A stretch of 45,056 bases of DNA from CAYMTN01 sp964393335 (GTDB lineage Bacteria; Chloroflexota; Anaerolineae; Aggregatilineales; Aggregatilineaceae): assembly GCA_964393335.1 (NCBI GenBank), contig CAYMTN010000010.1, positions 1 to 45,056 of the forward strand. Reading direction: 5' to 3'. The position numbers and the translations under genes are program-made. Positions 1 to 8,630 of the stretch are shown piece after piece. Positions within the stretch are counted from its first letter, which is position 1; each line of letters starts with the position of its first letter. Under the pieces are notes generated by a model. That model searched no databases. It saw nothing but the letters and a program-made list of their open reading frames with translations, and was not told the DNA's origin.

Positions 1-562
1 ACGAGAGGATCACATCCACATAATCGCCGGATTGGATAGCATAGGCAACCTGACCAATGCCCGATGGATCCAGCGGGATAGAAACCGCCACCCAACTGCG
101 ATCATCGGGCAGTGCGTTCATCATCGCCGCCACATCCGAACCGGTCCGAGCGATTTCGTAGAGGTTATCAACGATCTGCCGGCTCAAAATAGGAGCGCCG
201 CGCACAATATCCGTCCGCGCAATGCGCCCCACGACGTCGCTAATTTCCTCTGCCAGAAAGTAGTTTCCAGCCTCAGGCAGCGATTCACGCGGCCACAATT
301 GGGTCCCGACGCCATCTTCCGGAATCACAATGCCTCGCGGCAAATCCTGGATCGCGATCACGATCTCAACCAGGTTTTCCACACGCGGCTGTCCGCCAGC
401 CCCGGTTGCGCCAGTTCCCCCAGTTGGGACTCCCCCGGCCTCTGCTGTGCCGGGTGTGGCTGTTTCATCGCCCGTGCCGCCGCCACCGTTCATCAGGACA
501 ACAACGGCCACCACGGCCAGCAAAATAACTGCGCCAATTAAGATCAGTACTCGACCTCGCAT
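1..562 (-). CDS. cpaB: CpaB/RcpC-like Flp pilus assembly protein, N-terminal part (runs off the left edge)
   Basis: Reading the minus strand from an ATG at 562 gives 187 open codons that leave the window at base 1, so the C-terminus is missing. The protein begins MRGRVLILIGAVILLAVVAVV, a single N-terminal membrane anchor, followed by a Gly/Thr/Pro-rich linker (about residues 25-58) and a SAF-like region: 'VIAIQDLPRGIVI' near residue 68, then 'VVGRIARTDIVRGAPILSRQ' and 'WVAVSIPLDPSG...IQSGDYVDVIL'. This is the pattern of CpaB/RcpC proteins, periplasmic parts of Tad/Flp pilus secretion systems. A strong ribosome binding site (GGGAGGAAACC) sits directly before the ATG. The rest of a tad cluster should lie to the left, outside this window. 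A general SAF-domain protein is the alternative. Confidence 0.82.
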   Translation of the reverse strand, partial: MRGRVLILIGAVILLAVVAVVVLMNGGGGTGDETATPGTAEAGGVPTGGTGATGAGGQPRVENLVEIVIAIQDLPRGIVIPEDGVGTQLWPRESLPEAGNYFLAEEISDVVGRIARTDIVRGAPILSRQIVDNLYEIARTGSDVAAMMNALPDDRSWVAVSIPLDPSGIGQVAYAIQSGDYVDVILS

Positions 563-765
563 ATGGTTTCCTCCCAAAAGGTGTGTGTTTGGGCTGGCAA
601 AGTTATCACGAATAAAAAAGCATTGGTGTTAGATTAATGTCTAGTGTAGTCTGATACACGAATTGCGCAAACAGCCGATCAGTCCTATTGGGTTATAATA
701 TGCTAACCCGGGATGTCAGCTCAAGCCCCCCTCCGCACCCGCTTTTTTGGCCCTGCGTGTTCTGG

Positions 766-1845
766 CTATACAGCCGGTAACAGAATCACAAACCGGCTGA
801 GTTCCTCATCAGAACTCACGATATCCAATGATCCACCGACCAGATCAATGCGCTCTTTGAGGGTACGCAGTCCAAACAAGTCTTCACTATCGTCTTTGGA
901 CATGACATCTTCCGGGTCGAAACCGCGCCCATCGTGCTCAATCGTCGCCTTCAACCATTCCGGCCCAACATCCAGCACGATATTGACATACTTCGCCCCC
1001 AGATTGTCACGGGCATTGCTCATCACGGCCTGGATCGAGCGGAACATCATCACTTCAATATGGCCCGGCAGCCGCCGTTCGTCGCCCAGGATGTTGAGTT
1101 GTGTTTCGATATCGGTCTTCTCCTGAAATGCTTCCACATAACGCCGGATCGTCGGCACAAGGCCGAGATCGTCAAGCATCATTGGGCGCAGATCAAAAAT
1201 GAAGTCGCGCACGCGCTGGAAGGTCCCGCTGGCAGCCGTTTTGAGGTTGTTCAGCTCCTCCCCGGCCCGATCCGGGTTGCGGTCAAACAGCCGCTGGCAG
1301 ATTTCGGCTTGAAGGATGAAATTCGTCAGCGATTGCGCCGGACCATCGTGCATCTGCCGGGCCAACCGCTGGCGCTCGACTTCCTGCGCCTCCACCATGC
1401 CGATAATCGCCTTCGTGGAGAGGCCGCCGCCCTCCGACGAGAGCATATCCGGCGCGATGCGGGTAGCTGGCGATGGCAGTTGATCAGGGTTTAAGCCCTG
1501 CACCAGGTCGATCAGTCGCCCGACCAGTCTTTCGGAATGTGAGAGTTCTTCGTGCGTCGCCTTGGCCTTTTCGAGCTGGCCCTGCATCGTTAGCAACCGG
1601 GTTTTGGCGTCCAGGGTGCCGTCATATGCTGCTTTGATATCAGCGCGCGGAATGGTGTCAAAGTTGTTCTCAACGCGGCTCAACTGCGCGCTGATTGTGA
1701 CATTACGGTCGCGCAACCGGTTCACTTCGAGCTGCGTTTGCTCGATCAACTGCTGATTCTCACGAATCCGAGCCTGAATCTTCTCGTGTTCAGCACGAAA
1801 CTCCGTCAATAGCTCATCTTTTTGAGTCATTGCGCCGTGGGCCAT
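766..1845 (-). CDS. Cytoplasmic sensor histidine kinase, DegS/NarL-type (HisKA_3)
   Basis: A 359-residue histidine kinase with no membrane segment. Residues 8-115 are heptad-like and strongly charged, a predicted coiled coil as in DegS. The HisKA_3 dimerisation box is 'ERQRLARQMHDGPAQSL' (157-173), with H166 as the likely phosphorylated histidine. The ATPase domain shows the N-box 'AVMSNARDNLGAKYV' (273-287), a D-x-G-x-G stretch 'HDGRGFD' (304-310) and 'FGLRTLKERIDLVGG' (324-338). It follows the response regulator gene by 41 nt on the same strand, so the two almost certainly form a two-component pair. Signal input is probably cytoplasmic or by protein partner. The first ATG is used; a second in-frame ATG lies five codons later but has no better ribosome binding site. 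Confidence 0.9.
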   Translation of the reverse strand: MAHGAMTQKDELLTEFRAEHEKIQARIRENQQLIEQTQLEVNRLRDRNVTISAQLSRVENNFDTIPRADIKAAYDGTLDAKTRLLTMQGQLEKAKATHEELSHSERLVGRLIDLVQGLNPDQLPSPATRIAPDMLSSEGGGLSTKAIIGMVEAQEVERQRLARQMHDGPAQSLTNFILQAEICQRLFDRNPDRAGEELNNLKTAASGTFQRVRDFIFDLRPMMLDDLGLVPTIRRYVEAFQEKTDIETQLNILGDERRLPGHIEVMMFRSIQAVMSNARDNLGAKYVNIVLDVGPEWLKATIEHDGRGFDPEDVMSKDDSEDLFGLRTLKERIDLVGGSLDIVSSDEELSRFVILLPAV

Positions 1846-1886
1846 AGCTAATCCCTAACCGCCTTTGCATACACGAAACCATCCCA

Positions 1887-2609
1887 CTAATCGCTGGTTT
1901 GATCGGTAGTCCGAACCCAACCACGCCGCAGCGCATACACAGCGGCCTGCGTGCGGTCTCGAACATCAAGCTTTTTCAAAATAGACGTCATGTGGTTCTT
2001 GACGGTCTGGTGGCTGATGCCCAATGACTGCGCGATCTCTTTGTTGCTCTTGCCCTGAGTCACAAACTGCAGAATTTCCATTTCGCGCGGACTCAAAGGG
2101 ACAAAATGCTCGTTCGGATCGACCATGTACGGTCCGGTGACCGCCTCAACCCCGGCATCAAGCCAGGATTTCAGACCCTCTTGATCAAAAATAAGCTTGC
2201 CAACCACAAAATAGCCGTGTGCGACCTTGCGGACGACATCCACGAGAATTTCCGGTTCAATATCCTTGGGGCAATAAGCGGCCCCGCCTGAACGCATTGC
2301 ATGTAGGACCTGCTCCATGTCGTCATAGGCCGTCAACAGCACGATGGCCGTTGTTGCGTGGTCCGCCTTCAAACGGCTGGTCACTTGCAGCCCATTGATC
2401 CCCGGCAGGTTTATGTCAAGCAGCAACACGTCTGGCTGCAGCGCATGAACCAGTTGCAGCGCCTGTTCCCCGCTGGCGCCCTCTGCCACTACCCGAATAT
2501 CGTCTTCTGTGGCGAAGATATCACGAAGCCCCTGGCGAAAAACCGGATGATCATCAATGATCAACAGGCTGATTTGCCGCCGGGCATCATACGCCTGATT
2601 CTCTTCCAT
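1887..2609 (-). CDS. NarL/FixJ-family response regulator
   Basis: A 240-residue two-domain DNA-binding response regulator. The receiver domain (about 13-130) has the acidic pair in 'LLIIDDHP' (D19, D20), the phosphoacceptor in 'VLLLDINLPG' (D65), the conserved Thr in 'LLTAY' and the Lys in 'CPKD'. After a linker of about 40 residues, the LuxR-type HTH is clear: 'LSPREMEILQFVTQGKSNKE' followed by 'IAQSLGISHQTVKNHMTSI' (about 172-212). It is the upstream gene of the pair with the DegS-like kinase at 766-1845. The ATG at 2609 has GAGGAAA about 13 nt upstream. Targets are unknown; the pilus gene just downstream is a possible target by position only. Confidence 0.92.
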   Translation of the reverse strand: MEENQAYDARRQISLLIIDDHPVFRQGLRDIFATEDDIRVVAEGASGEQALQLVHALQPDVLLLDINLPGINGLQVTSRLKADHATTAIVLLTAYDDMEQVLHAMRSGGAAYCPKDIEPEILVDVVRKVAHGYFVVGKLIFDQEGLKSWLDAGVEAVTGPYMVDPNEHFVPLSPREMEILQFVTQGKSNKEIAQSLGISHQTVKNHMTSILKKLDVRDRTQAAVYALRRGWVRTTDQTSD

Positions 2610-2736
2610 GTGAGAAACTGATTTCCTCTATTGTTTCTTGAGCGAGAGACCCGATACCCCCATATTCGTATATCATAGAATACCATAGGACAGAATCCAG
2701 GAGCAAGCACGGCTGGATTCATACGCCCGACAGTCT

Positions 2737-4353
2737 CTAGCGGCAGCCATCCGGCCAGTTCATCTGGTAGACCGCCATATTGCCACCTCCCGCCTCAACT
2801 GAATACGGCGCATTGGTGCGAAACAGCGGTTTGACGACCTCGCGCCGCAAATCGAGATCGTATTCCCAAACCGTGCCCAGGCGTGGATCATCCGGCTGGG
2901 CCGGTCGTTGGTTAGACAGCACCATCATATAACGCACATCCCGCTCGCACATCAGCGCCATCAACGCGTCGTGGTCACGGATAATCGGCACGACTTCCGG
3001 GCTGACCAGCCCGGCCAGGTCAAGGATCGGTCGCGGCGCATAATAGCCCACAGCGCCAATATCATGCACGGCCAACAAATCATCGGGCGGCAGATTAGCC
3101 GCCACCCATTTGGCGGTAACAACCATCTCCGTATTGATGATACGCACGTCCCGCGCGTACTGCTGCGCCCCGATAACCCAAAATCCGAGGGTAATCAGAA
3201 CGGCGGAAAGCGCCAGGCTGCGGCTAAGCACACGCAGCGCCGGGCGACGGCGTCCCGCCCACACGATCGCCAGGGTTCCGCCTACACCATATAACAGCAG
3301 GTGCGGCAGAATGGGGATCACGTAGCGGCCATGCTGGTAATTCGCCGGAAGGCGCAGCGCATAGACGGTCAGGTCCGCCACCGCCCACGCTGCGGGCAAT
3401 AACAACAGCACGGTTCGCCGTTCGACCCGCGCCCGGCGCACAAACCAGTATACACCAACCACGACACCGGGCAGCAACATCACCAGACTGCCCGCCACCA
3501 GCGGCAGCAGCAGCCGGGCATACCGTTCCACCAGTGACCAGTGCTGGTGAATATACACGTGTTCGGCCTGTTTGGCAGACACGGTATCCGGCCAAAATGT
3601 CTTGCTGATACTATAGTTCAGCGCAAGGTACGGCACCACACCGGCTAACCAGCCGAGTGCTACACCGCCCGCCCAGGCCACATACAGCCGCCGCCCATCC
3701 TGCCCCGGCCCGTACGGCCAGGCCAGCAGCACGAACAAACCCGTCAGCCCGACCAGCCCGACGCCCTCCGGGCGCGTCAGCGTCAACGCCGCACCCGCAA
3801 ACCCCAACAGCGCCCCACGTCCAAATGCCTCGCGTTTGCTGGAAACGGACTCGGTGCCGCGCAGCTCACGAAAACCCAGCCGGACGACAACCAGGCTCAA
3901 GGCACAGAACAAAATCGTCTCCATGCCGGAAGATGCCGCCCATACCAGATGCCACGTCATGACCAGCGCCAACCCGGTCCACAACCCGACCTGCGGCAGG
4001 TCCGGAAACATGATCAGACTCACGCGGCGGCCAGCCCAACCCGTGAGCGCCAACCCGAACGCACCCAGTGCGAACACCCACCAGAAAAACGGCACGCCCA
4101 GCGTATAACCCACCGCCAGCAGCACGGTGAACAGCGGGGACGTTGACGCCGCGCTCGGCTCGCCCGGTACAAAAGCCCATTCGCCGCGCTGCGCCAGGTT
4201 ACGCCCGTAGGTCTGGTGAATCCACGAATCATCAAGCGGAAAACCGGCTTCATCCAGCCGGATCGACGCGATCACGTACACGATGACGCCCAGCGCCGCC
4301 ACTAAGCCAATTACCGCATCCTGCCGATCGAGCCGGAACCGGCTACCTGTCAT
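2737..4353 (-). CDS. GT-C fold membrane glycosyltransferase-like protein
   Basis: A 538-residue polytopic protein with about 11-13 hydrophobic segments. After the first segment (13-33) comes the outer-loop motif 'GFPLDDSWIHQTYGRNLA' (about 37-54), the acidic-pair position expected in GT39/PMT-like enzymes, then 'GEPSAASTSPLFTVLLAVGY'. The C-terminal soluble domain contains 'AVHDIGAVGYYAPRPILDLA', typical of GT-C proteins from Chloroflexota and archaea. By family analogy it would transfer a sugar from a polyprenyl-phosphate donor on the outer face of the membrane; donor and acceptor are unknown. Its ATG overlaps the TGA of the preceding gene (ATGA at 4350-4353), so translation is coupled. It is the last gene of the GT-C run. 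Confidence 0.75.
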   Translation of the reverse strand: MTGSRFRLDRQDAVIGLVAALGVIVYVIASIRLDEAGFPLDDSWIHQTYGRNLAQRGEWAFVPGEPSAASTSPLFTVLLAVGYTLGVPFFWWVFALGAFGLALTGWAGRRVSLIMFPDLPQVGLWTGLALVMTWHLVWAASSGMETILFCALSLVVVRLGFRELRGTESVSSKREAFGRGALLGFAGAALTLTRPEGVGLVGLTGLFVLLAWPYGPGQDGRRLYVAWAGGVALGWLAGVVPYLALNYSISKTFWPDTVSAKQAEHVYIHQHWSLVERYARLLLPLVAGSLVMLLPGVVVGVYWFVRRARVERRTVLLLLPAAWAVADLTVYALRLPANYQHGRYVIPILPHLLLYGVGGTLAIVWAGRRRPALRVLSRSLALSAVLITLGFWVIGAQQYARDVRIINTEMVVTAKWVAANLPPDDLLAVHDIGAVGYYAPRPILDLAGLVSPEVVPIIRDHDALMALMCERDVRYMMVLSNQRPAQPDDPRLGTVWEYDLDLRREVVKPLFRTNAPYSVEAGGGNMAVYQMNWPDGCR

Positions 4354-5906
4354 TCACCCTGCTCCTGCGGTACGATTTCAAACACGCGCCTGTCATCCGC
4401 CGGATTCGCCGTCCCGGCATCATATACGCGGACCAGGCGCAAGAATGGTCGCTGCTCGGTCCCCAAGAATAGCCCGGTAAATGGATCGGTGCGGTTCACG
4501 TCCAACACCAGGTAGGTCACCCCGTACCGCGCGGCGATCTCAGGCACGACGTCCGGATCGGCGTTTGGAACGACGACACCCGGCAGCCCGGTTTGATAAT
4601 ACAGCGCCGCCGGATCGTTCACCATCACCATTGCATCGGGTGGCAGATCACGCGCGAGTGTCCTGTAGAAGGATGCGTTATCATTCCAATCCGGCAGTCG
4701 GATCGCCAGAATACTCACGCTGATCCCGGCGGCGAGCACGACCAGCGCCGTACCAAACACATGCAGCGCCCGCGTGCGGGGCCACCGGCGGCGTTTTGCC
4801 AGCCACAGGATACCGCCATCCAGCCCGCCGGTGCCCAGGACCGCCCAAAATGGCAGCAGCGCCGTAGACGAGTGGAACAACCCGCCGCGATAGCCGGGAA
4901 ACGCGAATACGAACGTCATCAGCAGGTGTAACGCTGCCGCATACAACAGGACACCGAGCAGCAGCGGCTCACGGCGCAGCATCCATAACCCGGCCAGCAC
5001 GAACGGCCCCAAAATTACCCACGTCTCAACCGCGACAAACGTACCGAGATTGCTGCTCAAGGCTTCCCAGCGCGACCGGAGGATATTTCCCAGCCCCCAT
5101 CCCCAAAAATCAGCCACCGCAGCGCCGGGCGGATAGTCTACCAACTGATCGTAACTGTGCATCCAGATCGTGTCGGCCCCGCCGGTCGGCAGCGGCGTTC
5201 CGATCTCGGACAGGTTGCGCACAAACCAGGGAGTCATAATCGCGAGATAGGCGCACACGCCGGCGAGGGCGGTTACTAGCGCCCGCCGCCACGTGATACG
5301 CGGCCCCGGCCACAGCGCCACGATCAGCAGCACGCCAACCAATAGCACGCCGTCGGCGCGCGCCAGGTGCGCCAATCCGCTCAACGCGCCGCCCAATGCG
5401 TACCAGCGCCAGTTGCCTGACTCGCGCCCGCGTCCCATTGCCAGCAGCGCGCCCGCGCCAAGCAGCCCGAACAGCGCGAATGTATCGGTCGTCGTCCAGA
5501 ACGGTGTATAGAACCCGCTGAACAGCACCAGCAAACCGGCCATCCATGCGCGGCGGCGATCTCCGAAATGGTCGCCCAGCCAGAAAGCGAGCAGCACCAG
5601 CCCCGTGAAACACACGACGGACGGCACCTGCGCCGCGCCGAACGTCGCGCCAAACAGGGCCATGCTGCCCGCCGCGACGAACGATTCCAGCGGCATCCAG
5701 TAGGTATGGCTCGGTCCCGGCAGGCGGTCCGGCGCGTTGATATACGTCCAGAGATACGGATCGGTCAGCCCGTCACCCTCCGCCAGACGCTGCCCGGCGT
5801 TGAAGTAATAATACGCGTCGGTATACCCCGGCTGGTGGATCATCACCGCCAGCAGCGAAGCCCACAGCAGCGCCAGCACGCCGATCAGCATGTAGTCCCG
5901 CCGCAT
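4350..5906 (-). CDS. GT-C fold membrane glycosyltransferase-like protein
   Basis: A 518-residue polytopic membrane protein. The first hydrophobic segment (5-25) is followed by 'HQPGYTDAYYYFNAGQRLAE' (about 24-43), an acidic first outer loop typical of GT-C/GT39 relatives, and 'SHTYWMPLESFVAAGSMALF'. The remaining chain alternates hydrophobic helices with Arg/Gly-rich inner loops and ends in a soluble domain of about 120 residues ('VMVNDPAALYYQTGLPGVVV'). It closely resembles its neighbour at 2737-4353 in layout, so the two may be old duplicates. The start ATG at 5906 lies 6 nt after the previous stop with only a weak AAGGG site; a second ATG at codon 6 is possible. Sugar specificity cannot be read from sequence. 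Confidence 0.72.
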   Translation of the reverse strand: MRRDYMLIGVLALLWASLLAVMIHQPGYTDAYYYFNAGQRLAEGDGLTDPYLWTYINAPDRLPGPSHTYWMPLESFVAAGSMALFGATFGAAQVPSVVCFTGLVLLAFWLGDHFGDRRRAWMAGLLVLFSGFYTPFWTTTDTFALFGLLGAGALLAMGRGRESGNWRWYALGGALSGLAHLARADGVLLVGVLLIVALWPGPRITWRRALVTALAGVCAYLAIMTPWFVRNLSEIGTPLPTGGADTIWMHSYDQLVDYPPGAAVADFWGWGLGNILRSRWEALSSNLGTFVAVETWVILGPFVLAGLWMLRREPLLLGVLLYAAALHLLMTFVFAFPGYRGGLFHSSTALLPFWAVLGTGGLDGGILWLAKRRRWPRTRALHVFGTALVVLAAGISVSILAIRLPDWNDNASFYRTLARDLPPDAMVMVNDPAALYYQTGLPGVVVPNADPDVVPEIAARYGVTYLVLDVNRTDPFTGLFLGTEQRPFLRLVRVYDAGTANPADDRRVFEIVPQEQGE

Positions 5907-5912
5907 GACGCG

Positions 5913-7397
5913 TTACCCTTCCCCACCCGCCACCAGCAGCACCGTCACACCGTTGAATTCCTGCTGCATGACGACGGCATCGCGCCGCGCGATAAGCCAA
6001 CCAGATAGCGGCGAATCGGTTGGTTCAAATGGGTCAAAATCGGGCAGCACGCCCTGCCTGTGACCATCATCATTCGGATTGCGATAAATCGCCCACACGC
6101 GGTTGACCGGCGCACCATACTGTTCATCGAGCGGCGGAGCATCCAACAACCAGGCGCGCGGTATGTCGTCCTCTTCGAAATAGCGCAAAAACACGACCAG
6201 CGTGATCGGCGTTTCAAGCAGCAGGGCGTCACCCGGCTGCCTGTACTGCTCCACATACACCGCCGCCGCGCGCCAGTCTTCTTTGACATCGTCGCCGCGC
6301 CGGATCGTCGCCAGCACGCTGATCGTGCCTGACAGTGCCAGCAGCCCGGCCAGCCCAGCGGTTACAGGTACGCGCCAGCGTTTGACCGGCAGGCACAGCC
6401 AGCCTTGAACGGTCAACACGATGACCGCCGGCAAAAACACCATGAAATACCGATCAACGTATAGCGGGCGGAACAGCGACACTACAAACGCCACGACCAG
6501 CGGCGCGACGATCAGCCAGAACCAGTAGAAATTCGCGCGTTCCGTTTGACGCTCACGGACTGCCATGACCAGACCGGCGATCAGCCCGACCCCGCCTGCC
6601 ACAAAACTAGGCAGCAGGTACCAGGGCAACGAACCGTCATAACCGGCCAACATATTCCAGAACGTAAGCACGATATCCGCCGGACCGGGGCGCGGAATCC
6701 AGCCGATGCCAAATGCGACCGTCTCCTGGCGCATCAGCGCAAATACCCAGACGATGAGTGGAATCCCGGCAATAATCTGGGCACGCAGCCAGCGCCGGAA
6801 AAACCCGCGATTCCCGCGCAGAATGAACGCAAACAGCACGTACTGGGCCAACGGCAGCGCGGCGGCAAAATAATGTGTCAGGTAAGCCGCCATGCTGCTC
6901 AGCGTGAAACCGGCCCAGTTGCCACGTGAGCGGTCACCACGCAGCAGCAGCAAGAAGAAGTAGGACGCGAGCAGCGCCAGCACAAACAGCAGAGCATACG
7001 GGCGTGCGGTGCGTGACAGCCACACGTGATAGGGATTGCACGACAGCAGCGCTCCGGACAGCAGCGCCAATTGGTAGTTGCCATACAAACGCAGGGTAAC
7101 GAACATCAACAAAACGATACCGGCGACCCCACATGCCGCCGACGGCAGTCGCAGCCAGAATTCGCTGCCGGTGGGAACAAGATGCAGCGTGGCAAAATAC
7201 AGCGGAGTCTGGTTGCCGCTGTCCAGGATCAACGTGAAAAACCGACTCATAGGGGCTTGCGCGCGCATTTCGGTCAGCACTTCGTCGTACCACAGGCTGG
7301 CACTCCCTAACTGCCAGAGGCGCAGCGCCGCTCCGATCAGCACGATCAGCGCGGCCACCCACCAGAAATAGCGCGGCGGCGTCTTTGTGGATGCCAT
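5913..7397 (-). CDS. Glycosyltransferase family 39-like membrane protein
   Basis: A 494-residue GT39-type protein (PF13231-like). After the first helix it has 'LWQLGSASLWYDEVLTEMRA' (about 28-47), with the Asp-Glu pair that in PMT/ArnT-like enzymes forms the catalytic site. It then has 'QTPLYFATLHLVPTGSEFWL' and 'RLPSAACGVAGIVLL', the classic continuation of this family. Nine to eleven further hydrophobic segments and a C-terminal soluble tail of about 110 residues follow. Expected role: transfer of a sugar from a lipid-phosphate donor on the outer membrane face. I use the ATG at 7397, which shares one base with the previous TGA (TGATG) and has GGGGAG six nt upstream; the GTG one codon earlier is an alternative. 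Confidence 0.85.
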   Translation of the reverse strand: MASTKTPPRYFWWVAALIVLIGAALRLWQLGSASLWYDEVLTEMRAQAPMSRFFTLILDSGNQTPLYFATLHLVPTGSEFWLRLPSAACGVAGIVLLMFVTLRLYGNYQLALLSGALLSCNPYHVWLSRTARPYALLFVLALLASYFFLLLLRGDRSRGNWAGFTLSSMAAYLTHYFAAALPLAQYVLFAFILRGNRGFFRRWLRAQIIAGIPLIVWVFALMRQETVAFGIGWIPRPGPADIVLTFWNMLAGYDGSLPWYLLPSFVAGGVGLIAGLVMAVRERQTERANFYWFWLIVAPLVVAFVVSLFRPLYVDRYFMVFLPAVIVLTVQGWLCLPVKRWRVPVTAGLAGLLALSGTISVLATIRRGDDVKEDWRAAAVYVEQYRQPGDALLLETPITLVVFLRYFEEDDIPRAWLLDAPPLDEQYGAPVNRVWAIYRNPNDDGHRQGVLPDFDPFEPTDSPLSGWLIARRDAVVMQQEFNGVTVLLVAGGEG

Positions 7398-8617
7398 CAC
7401 TCACTCCCCAACCGGCCTAACGAACCGGACGCCCACCATACACGGCGCGTAGCCCATAACAAGACCAACATGCCAAACGCCAGCGGCACGTACATCGACG
7501 GGTGTTCGAATCTACCTTCAACTGTCAGCAGGAACTGCGCCCAGGGTTCGACGAGCAGAACGACAAGGAACAGCGCTACCCAAATCGTCCCTGCACGCCA
7601 ACGCTGCGTGACGGTCATGAAGTAGAACACCAGCGGAATCGTGAATATGACGTAATGGGGTGTAGCCGTGCGCAGCGCGGACAGATGTGTGGTCGTGAGC
7701 GTGATCATGATGACCCATGCCAATCGTTCCATTCGCTGCTGAACCAGCACCATAACCCACGCCCAACCCATCAACGCCCACAGCGCGAGATTGCCAATCC
7801 ATTCCCCCACCGCTCCCAGGCCCAGGTAAAAGCGTGTCACGACCCACACGGGTGAGCCTATCCGCGTGTAGCTGGGATAAAAACGCACCTGGTCGATCCA
7901 GTCCGGCAGCCAACTGGGTTGCAGCACGAATGACACCAGCATCAGCGCCGCCCACGCGGAAACAAACGCCCCCATGAATTGCCACCGCCGGACTCGCCAT
8001 GCCCACAACAGCAGGAGCGGCACGAACAAAAAGACCATTTGCGGTTTGAGGGTCGAAAGCGCCAACGCGGTGCCCGCCAGCGCATCGTGCTGCTTTGCCA
8101 GCGCCCACAATACGATCACTTGCAACAGGTAGACCACCAGCCCCGGCTGGCCCAGGATCAATCCGCGCATGGCAAAGTAGTTGGCCAACGACCAAAACAG
8201 CAGCAGCGCTAACAGTCCCGGCCTGGGGTGCCAGTCGAACAGGTCCATCAGCAAGAGCACTGCCGCGATCAGGCACACCTCCAGCAGAACCATCCAGATC
8301 GCTGACGCCCATGCGTAAGAAATGGTCGTCAGGGGCCACATCAAAAACACCGTGTAAAACGGATAGGCGAACAAGCCCGGGTCTTCATCATCAGATGCTG
8401 CGCGACCATAGATCCTCGTTTGAATGTTCAGGCTAGCTTCAGCGCTGTAGGGATTCAGACCGTCGCGCCAATACGAACGCGCGCCTTCCCAGCGTGACAA
8501 AAAATCGTTATGGCCGGGGTGCGGTCCGGTGAGGATATTGTGCGTGACGATCACATTACCAACCAGCAGCGCCGCCAGCACACCCACCACCGCCAGAATC
8601 TGCGCCTTACGCTGCAT
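7397..8617 (-). CDS. Glycosyltransferase family 87-like (DUF2029) membrane protein
   Basis: A 406-residue polytopic protein of the GT87/DUF2029 type, relatives of which are mycobacterial polyprenyl-phosphate-mannose-dependent mannosyltransferases. After the first helix comes 'HNDFLSRWEGARSYWRDGLN', then 'PYSAE', the family's first-loop signature (Asp, Tyr-Trp, Gly-x-Asn-Pro-Tyr). 'LSTLKPQMVFLFVPLLLLWA' in mid-protein matches the family's conserved Lys-Pro helix. The longest frame begins at 8668 inside the preceding gene, but the ATG at 8617 has GGAAGG five nt upstream and gives a clean signal-anchor start (MQRKAQILAVVGVLAALLV), so I use it. The next gene starts on this gene's stop codon, showing coupling in the GT-C run. 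Confidence 0.83.
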   Translation of the reverse strand: MQRKAQILAVVGVLAALLVGNVIVTHNILTGPHPGHNDFLSRWEGARSYWRDGLNPYSAEASLNIQTRIYGRAASDDEDPGLFAYPFYTVFLMWPLTTISYAWASAIWMVLLEVCLIAAVLLLMDLFDWHPRPGLLALLLFWSLANYFAMRGLILGQPGLVVYLLQVIVLWALAKQHDALAGTALALSTLKPQMVFLFVPLLLLWAWRVRRWQFMGAFVSAWAALMLVSFVLQPSWLPDWIDQVRFYPSYTRIGSPVWVVTRFYLGLGAVGEWIGNLALWALMGWAWVMVLVQQRMERLAWVIMITLTTTHLSALRTATPHYVIFTIPLVFYFMTVTQRWRAGTIWVALFLVVLLVEPWAQFLLTVEGRFEHPSMYVPLAFGMLVLLWATRRVWWASGSLGRLGSE

Positions 8618-8630
8618 GCCAGCCTTCCGA

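Noticed and set aside
690..709. Inverted repeat GGGTTA/TAACCC around a TATAAT-like sequence
   Set aside because: Stem is only 6 bp with an 8-nt loop, no T-run follows, and no -35 lies at a useful distance; could be chance.
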